From Micromussa lordhowensis (Eukaryota > Cnidaria > Anthozoa > Scleractinia > Lobophylliidae), in assembly GCA_964020085.1 (NCBI GenBank), contig OZ026599.1:24398734-24462733 (forward strand): a stretch of DNA of 64,000 nt, in the 5' to 3' direction. Positions within the stretch are counted from its first letter, which is position 1. The number at the start of each line of letters is the position of its first letter. The notes under the pieces are model-generated. The model searched no databases. It worked only from the letters and a program-made list of their open reading frames with translations, and was not told the DNA's origin. A program made the translations under genes and the position numbers. Positions 58,111-64,000 of this stretch are shown here, one piece after another.

Positions 58111-59052
58111 TTTGATGACGTGACAGTGCAAATTAAACATGCATGTTACAAAGCTACTATATATTCGTTATAATTTCGGAAGCTGAAGTTTACTTTGATT
58201 GAATAGGAAGTCATTACGTACAATATCTAAAAGTGTATTATTCGTGAGTACGTATAAAGGAGATCGCGTGTTTATCAGATACATACCTCATTTATCCAAG
58301 ACCGACAGAGAAGATTTAACGGAAGATCAGGTGCACTAAACTGATAATAAACATACAAAAATGTTTATGGAAAGCCATACTGGAGGGTAGTCAAGATTAT
58401 TCAGACGGTTTTATGACAAATATGACAAAATTATGTCTAGTTCTAGATTTTTCATGGGAAAAGAATTTCTTTTTTCCGTTCGGGAATTTTTCATCAGTTC
58501 AAAACTCTTTTTTTATTGAGGAAAAATGTTCCTCGGTCCAGAATTGACACTAAATATAAAGCCTGTGGAGAAACTCCGGCTTTGTTTACTTAATGTACTT
58601 AATTTATTTTTTTTACTTCTGCTCTGTGCATTTAACTTAACTTTCCGGTGTATACAAACGTGAATCTACATGTCTCGCCGGACAATGTCTTGTAATTACA
58701 TTGGGTGCTAAAAATAAATCATTGTTATACCAAGTCATTGTGAATGGTCCCAATTTTCACTTTCGTGGTCAGTCACAGGACAAACAGAACAGCAAGGAAC
58801 ACATGACAATTTAGTCCACCAACAACACAAAAAACAAAGAATCGGGATAGGTAGGAAATATTGAGGCTATTGCTTTTGTAGAATGACCGCCGGTATTATC
58901 ACGGAAGATGAAACACGTCTAACTGGGTGCGTCGAGGTCCATTCAATATGCACAATGTTTCTTGCGTTTTCCACTTCAGACTTTCATAATGTAGGAGTAT
59001 GTGAAACTCATTCCCAATCGGTCATAGTATTTTCTTATCTCTTTCAACAGGG

Positions 59053-59184
59053 AAGTGGCCTGACTGCCATCTTAGTGACTGTGCAGTACTGACTTTGGCT
59101 CAAGCTCAGATACCATCGCCTCCAATTTGAAGAGAAGAGTATGCAATCTCTTACCGTGTAGATATTCATCTTGTTCAGTACTCC
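59053..59184 (+). other. Probable 5'-UTR exon part of AFDH member 4
   Basis: A strong acceptor (tcttatctctttcaacag) precedes 59053. All frames from there meet stops or join the start frame late, so it is untranslated leader. Same arrangement as AFDH member 2. Confidence 0.45.
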
Positions 59185-62100
59185 ATGAACATGCAAACAC
59201 AACAGAATAAAAAGAGCGCTTTGTTTCTTAGCAGCACGGTTAAAAATGAAGGAATCTCTTCTATTTGCGCAGTGAAACAAGAAAACTTATTGACTGATGA
59301 CACTTGTCAACTTACATCACCCACGTTCGATTCTCCTGTCAAACGCCCCTTGATTGACAGCCAGCATGACATGGCCACGCCTAGTTCAAAACGCATCAAA
59401 AAAGAATGCGACGATCCGTCATTCTGGGCGAATAAGGAGAGACGTTTACTCTCAAGTAAGACGACCTTGCAGAATATCGTCAGTGAAGTGGCTGAGTCGT
59501 TTGAAAGCAACAATTGTGTGAGAAGTGCATCGTTTCAGGGCTTTGGGAGCTCCAACAGGAATCTATCTGATGAAGATAACACAATAGCTTTGAAACGAAA
59601 GGAAAGACAATTGGAAAGTTCGACCCAAATGGGTGCGAGTGCGAACGAAGTTACAACTGGGGATGACAATGTTGACGTAGGAGCGCCTTCCATCGATTGC
59701 CACGAAGAAGAATGCTTGGTGCCTTCAATTGCTGATCACGTTCAGCCTGAAACAGCGAAGCCAATTCGAAGACCCCTGAAGAGTCTTGATTCCGGACTAA
59801 GCGAGGGTTATGCATTTGATCATAACTTCTTTCCTAAACTTGTTGGAGTTCACTCAGCTCTATCACCAACGTCAAACATACCGGAACTAGGGTCACATAA
59901 TGACTCACAACAAACAACATCTGTACCACTGCTCAAGAAACTTGTACAAAATCAAAAAACAAGGGATAGAAATTCTTCCCCTCTACAAAACGCCGAGAAT
60001 GCTATAACAGCTTCTTCGAATCCAAACTTTCTTGGCCATTGTAAAGATGACAAGGGTCACGCAATTCCCAAGAATAATGACCAGGTCATGTCATGTGAAA
60101 CGACCTTGCTGTCATGGACTCAAAATGCAACGACTTGCGACACCAATTTCTACAAACGTGATTTGCTCGAAGATTCAAAGGTTCGTGCGCAGAATGCATC
60201 AAGGACATTACCCATCACTCCTCTTACTCTTGCCGCGAACAATCGTCGAGATCTGCCAAGTGGTTTTTCACCAAAAAGACCTGATCTTTCACATCAACGG
60301 ATAAACGCTAACGTGTTTAGTCAAAGAGAACAGAGAACAAAATCACCGCAAACTGCGGCTAACATTCGTACATCCACTGATGCAACAGCTGCTGAGCATG
60401 TGCAAGATCAAGACAGTACAAGACATGACGCGGTGGATAGTACGTCACAGATGTCCCCACTCCTCTCTCCAGTTAGCCCAACATCTCACAGCCTGATTTA
60501 TTCAAGTAAGCAAACTTCGAAAAAGTCTTCCAAAAACCTCAAATCAGTCAACAAGCAGGAAATGGTCAACATTTATAGAATGGCTGCCAGGGCCTCTTCG
60601 CGCAAGAATCAAGTCAATGGTGCTTCTATTCATTCTTCTCCAGATTCCTCCTCACAAAAGCCATGTGACCTCTTGTTTTCCTTTACGAAAGCAGGCGGCA
60701 AAAACGACTTGTTTCTCGTAGTAGACGACGAAGTTTTTGCGGTGAAACGGTTCGACTATAAAGGAGTGTCGTATTTGATTCACACCGACAAAAAGGGAAA
60801 GGCCTCGATTTTAGCCAAGCTTCCAGAAGAGGAAAAGTTGAAGTTGCAACACAACGAAACAAGCTCAAGCAGTGTTCAGCAGTTTCCGTCTGACAGAGCA
60901 AGCGCCTGTAATATCACTTCCAGCGGTTCTAAGCAACCAAGGCCCACTTCTCGCCAGAGGCCTACTCCACAGTACCCTACTGAGACATCTCGTAGCGTTA
61001 CAGCACTGCAGACGTTTTGTGAAGAGACTCCTAGAAAAAAGACCCAGGCAATGACAGGTCAGCAATCGATTCTGGATGGAATTTCTAGACTACCTGATGG
61101 TCAAGGCAGGCAGAAACAAACAACATCGCCGGATGTGAATAAAGTTTTATCTGAACGTCAAGCCATGTATGGAATGCGGACACAAAGCGATAATGATAGA
61201 CCCATATTTTCAAGAAGTGGTAATTTAAATCCAGAAAAAAGGGAGCTGCTAAAGCAATTAATGAATGGTATAAGAGCAGGAGCATCCCGTCAGGAAGGGA
61301 GGCTTCTGGACACACATTGTCCACAAAGTGTACTTGCTGCATGCGCCGATAGACAAGACAGACCCCAAAGAAGTGCTGTTCCTATCAACGCAAGCTCCAA
61401 TCCAAGATCTACGCATGCCGCGTGGAACAGTTGCGGCAATCAACAATTCAACGTGAATCCAAATCCAGCGGACAAAAATCAAGGGATTGCTCAAGGGAAT
61501 GCATACAGTTATGAACAATGCACATGTAATTCAGAGCAGAGTACATACAACAGGAACCAAGCAGTCGGAATTCGTCATCAGCCTTACGACAATGAAGAAA
61601 TTGTTGATGAAGACAGTTGTAGGAACTTTGCCAAAAGTAACACATCGATGACGAGCGGCAGCAGAAATCCAGAGAGAATGAAGTTAATGAATTACATCGC
61701 TTGTCGTTTGGCTTCAAAAGCAGAACGTACCTCGTCAACGGTCAATGCCTTAGATTATAATGAGCCGCCAAGAGCCCATAATGGGCTCCTGCGGCTGCCA
61801 AGCAGACCATGTGAAGTCAAAAGACAAACTTCCAATAGGACTGTGGTAGACCCGGCGAGCAACAAAGCCACAAACACATCGATCAGAAGACCCGAAGAGT
61901 TGCCGCCACTTAAGCAATGTCAAAGACTTATGGACCTATTGGTAGGGAAATATAATGTCACAGCTAGCGCTAACCGCAGCAATGGTGGATTAAACTCCTC
62001 ACCAAGGAAGCGAAGGGCTGAAGCTACTCAGGTTGACAATAGTCCAACACCACTAAGGGCTCAGGGCGTGATGGACCGCTGGATACATTTTGAAAATGAA

Positions 62101-62991
62101 CTGTGGAGAAAAAGGGTAGCTTCACTCCAAGCTGAGCAGCGACACTCTTTGTATGTCGATAAAACGTCTGATTCACTCATTCACGACGATTGCAGGTCGG
62201 AATATACTGATCCCCAGCTTCTGAATGATACAAGGGTGACTTCACGTCTGCATTTAAGTCAGTCAAACACCGTATTATCTCCAGTGTCTTCAGACGGTGA
62301 CGAAATCTCAGGCCTCATTCAGGAACCTAAGCGTCGTAGTAATGATACAGCAACCAAAGATGATCAGCATTTTAGGAACAGCGTACCAGATAGCACATCA
62401 GCGTCTTCTAGTAATTACCACAGTTGTATGAGTCATTCATCTTTCTATGGCAGATCCTATTTAGTGTGTTGTGGACAGCAGTTTTGCACCGCAAAAAGGC
62501 CTCCAGGACGGGAAACAAACGTAAGTGAGTGTCTCGCCAACATTTCATTCGATGAAGCTGTTCAAAGAAGTGGCTCAGCAGTTCAAAGAGAGTCCGTGCC
62601 CGCGCTCATCAGTGGACAGCAGAGATCCACTGGTGATCCAAGAGGCATTACAGAGGTTGCTGAGTCATTGGATGATGAAGAAACGGACACAGATGACGGT
62701 GATGTCGAAATAATTAGCCCACCTCCCAAACGATATTCCTCGCCTCACACGTTGCTTGATGTTGATGACAAGGGAAAAGACAAGAGTCCAGTGGAACAAG
62801 AGACTGGCACGATGTCCAACGGTGCACTGCGTTCTGAGCTGGTGACCAAAATTCGAGCCACCCGAGGGAGAATAGCACAAGAGAACGTGGAGTGGAAGAA
62901 GAAATATCTCTACAGGATACAAACAGAGCTAGAGAATAAACTGGCCAAGGTTTGTGGTGCAGCTGATGTTATTGTCATTGATGACGAATGA
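59185..62991 (+). CDS. AFDH-motif family member 4: large disordered protein with SUMO-type motifs (1,268 aa)
   Basis: A single coding exon. The second ATG (59191, MQTQQNKK) aligns with the start of member 2, so either could be used. SUMO-acceptor sites VKNE (K20), VKQE (K31) and IKKE (K72) match member 2 in position. Family motif at 208-224 (GYAFDHNFFPKLVGVHS). The beta-rich block, residues 494-548 (DLLFSF..KNDLFLVVDDEVFAVKRF), is strongly conserved with member 2. Paired helices NPEKRELLKQL and NPERMKLMNYI recur in between. The C-terminal helix is GRIAQENVEWKKKYLYRI, followed by the SUMO-interacting-type tail DVIVIDDE. Another such motif is DVEIISPPP. Several G-Q-Q motifs. It is the close paralogue of member 2 but on the opposite strand 31 kb away. 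Function unknown; nuclear and SUMO-linked by inference. Confidence 0.85.
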   Translation: MNMQTQQNKKSALFLSSTVKNEGISSICAVKQENLLTDDTCQLTSPTFDSPVKRPLIDSQHDMATPSSKRIKKECDDPSFWANKERRLLSSKTTLQNIVSEVAESFESNNCVRSASFQGFGSSNRNLSDEDNTIALKRKERQLESSTQMGASANEVTTGDDNVDVGAPSIDCHEEECLVPSIADHVQPETAKPIRRPLKSLDSGLSEGYAFDHNFFPKLVGVHSALSPTSNIPELGSHNDSQQTTSVPLLKKLVQNQKTRDRNSSPLQNAENAITASSNPNFLGHCKDDKGHAIPKNNDQVMSCETTLLSWTQNATTCDTNFYKRDLLEDSKVRAQNASRTLPITPLTLAANNRRDLPSGFSPKRPDLSHQRINANVFSQREQRTKSPQTAANIRTSTDATAAEHVQDQDSTRHDAVDSTSQMSPLLSPVSPTSHSLIYSSKQTSKKSSKNLKSVNKQEMVNIYRMAARASSRKNQVNGASIHSSPDSSSQKPCDLLFSFTKAGGKNDLFLVVDDEVFAVKRFDYKGVSYLIHTDKKGKASILAKLPEEEKLKLQHNETSSSSVQQFPSDRASACNITSSGSKQPRPTSRQRPTPQYPTETSRSVTALQTFCEETPRKKTQAMTGQQSILDGISRLPDGQGRQKQTTSPDVNKVLSERQAMYGMRTQSDNDRPIFSRSGNLNPEKRELLKQLMNGIRAGASRQEGRLLDTHCPQSVLAACADRQDRPQRSAVPINASSNPRSTHAAWNSCGNQQFNVNPNPADKNQGIAQGNAYSYEQCTCNSEQSTYNRNQAVGIRHQPYDNEEIVDEDSCRNFAKSNTSMTSGSRNPERMKLMNYIACRLASKAERTSSTVNALDYNEPPRAHNGLLRLPSRPCEVKRQTSNRTVVDPASNKATNTSIRRPEELPPLKQCQRLMDLLVGKYNVTASANRSNGGLNSSPRKRRAEATQVDNSPTPLRAQGVMDRWIHFENELWRKRVASLQAEQRHSLYVDKTSDSLIHDDCRSEYTDPQLLNDTRVTSRLHLSQSNTVLSPVSSDGDEISGLIQEPKRRSNDTATKDDQHFRNSVPDSTSASSSNYHSCMSHSSFYGRSYLVCCGQQFCTAKRPPGRETNVSECLANISFDEAVQRSGSAVQRESVPALISGQQRSTGDPRGITEVAESLDDEETDTDDGDVEIISPPPKRYSSPHTLLDVDDKGKDKSPVEQETGTMSNGALRSELVTKIRATRGRIAQENVEWKKKYLYRIQTELENKLAKVCGAADVIVIDDE

Positions 62992-62999
62992 GAGAAACA

Positions 63000-64000
63000 A
63001 TTGCTTCTGCAGCAAATGAATTAATGACTGGAAAACACGCGAAAATTTGAATCACTTCGCTTCCTTGGTTCTTGTTTGAGCTGAAACTTTTTGAGCCATC
63101 GTTTTATTCGTTTTAGCCGCCTTTTTAATGATCAGACTGAGCATTGTAACTGCTTAATTATTTAACACGATAAATTTTAAAGCAATTTTATAGTACACTT
63201 AGGTGTTAAATTCTATTGAGGATATGAATAATGGCTGGATTATTGAAAACCGTGCAGTGTTTTCTAAAAGATATAGAAAGCACATTTTTCTTGTTTTTAT
63301 CCAAGTTATAGAAACACTCGTAAAAGCTTGGTGTTATTGAAAAATGCGTTCCTTTGCGCCAAGTGAGCCAGAAACTTTGATTTTCCGACCTACAAAAACT
63401 CTAAGTGATGAAAAATAAAAACCAAAACGGTAGAAAGGAAGATGGAAGATTGAAGAGGAAAAAAATATTGAAATTCAATTCCTCTGATTTTTATCAGTCT
63501 ACTTTGAAGGTGATTCTCTGGCAGAAAAAAAAAACGCTTGTACAGGGAGAGATTTTCATTAACATTGTTTTCAAAATCCAGACATATATGAAATAAGTAT
63601 TATTTTGAATTAACTTTTTTTATATCATAAATATAATAAATTTAAGCCTACCTAGGTTAAAATTACAAATTAGATGCCACCCTATAGGAAAGCGCGTGCC
63701 GCTGCACGACTAGCACGAGCTTTTGACGTAATGATGAAGCGAGCAAAGAGAGTTTTGTCATAATCGAAAAAAGCGAGTGATTTTCCTTTCTCTTCTTGTA
63801 GTGTTTTTTAAAAGAAATAAAAAGCACTTTTTTCGTGTTTTTATCCATCTAGTTATAAAACACCCGTGTTTTGAAACGCGAAACCAAAAAACGGGAGACT
63901 GGGAATTATTGTGACGTCATTCCAGGACTCCTGAAGCACATATGTATGTATTGCTCCCATTATTGTCTGCTTTTTTTCTTTTCAATTTATATACTTAGTT
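63000..64000. other. 3' flank of AFDH member 4, no further gene
   Basis: AT-rich. An AATAAA at 63414-63419 (plus), about 420 nt past the stop, is a candidate polyadenylation signal. No other gene seen to the window end. Confidence 0.4.

Overview
This window is nuclear DNA from an animal, most likely a cnidarian and probably a coral or sea anemone. The evidence is GT-AG introns, two eukaryotic tRNA genes with internal promoters, AT-rich DNA and many short hairpin transposons. The taxon is inferred from the style of genes and repeats, not from a marker gene. No gene here is one I can match to a named orthologue. All exon joins were read by eye from splice signals, reading frame and intron phase.

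Layout. 1.5-7.7 kb (minus): a nine-exon gene for a 364-residue protein with an acidic N-terminal tail and a hydrophobic membrane segment. 12.8-20.2 kb (minus), 24.7-28.3 kb (minus), 46.8-49.3 kb (plus) and 59.2-63.0 kb (plus): four members of one fast-diverging family, mostly intrinsically disordered. All four share a motif built on A-[FY]-D-H-x3-P-[KR]-[LI]-[VI]-[GA]-V-[HL]-S. 54.5-56.3 kb (minus): a possible three-exon gene for an 80-residue protein. tRNA-Glu(CTC) is at 29.9 kb and tRNA-Val(AAC) at 33.0 kb, both minus.

The family is the most interesting content. The two closest members (24.7 and 59.2 kb) carry SUMO-acceptor consensus sites at identical N-terminal positions (K20, K31, and K68/K72) and end in a textbook SUMO-interacting motif. 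Both also have a 55-residue beta-rich block and a C-terminal helix. The 46.8-kb member has an exon encoding a perfect PCNA-binding (PIP-box) consensus. Together these suggest nuclear proteins tied to SUMO and perhaps to replication or repair, but that function is inference.

The 35-46 kb middle, between the two minus-strand and two plus-strand members, is rich in foldback structures. It holds a 1,900-bp element with 456-bp near-identical inverted arms and an 8-bp target duplication (35.1-37.0 kb). It also holds a 2,961-bp element whose arms are 20-bp minisatellites, with a 6-bp target duplication and remains of an integrase-type transposase (42.6-45.6 kb), and a hairpin MITE nested inside another (38.1-38.5 kb). 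Most of the rest is MITEs, a tRNA-derived SINE-like segment, microsatellites and unremarkable intergenic or intronic DNA.
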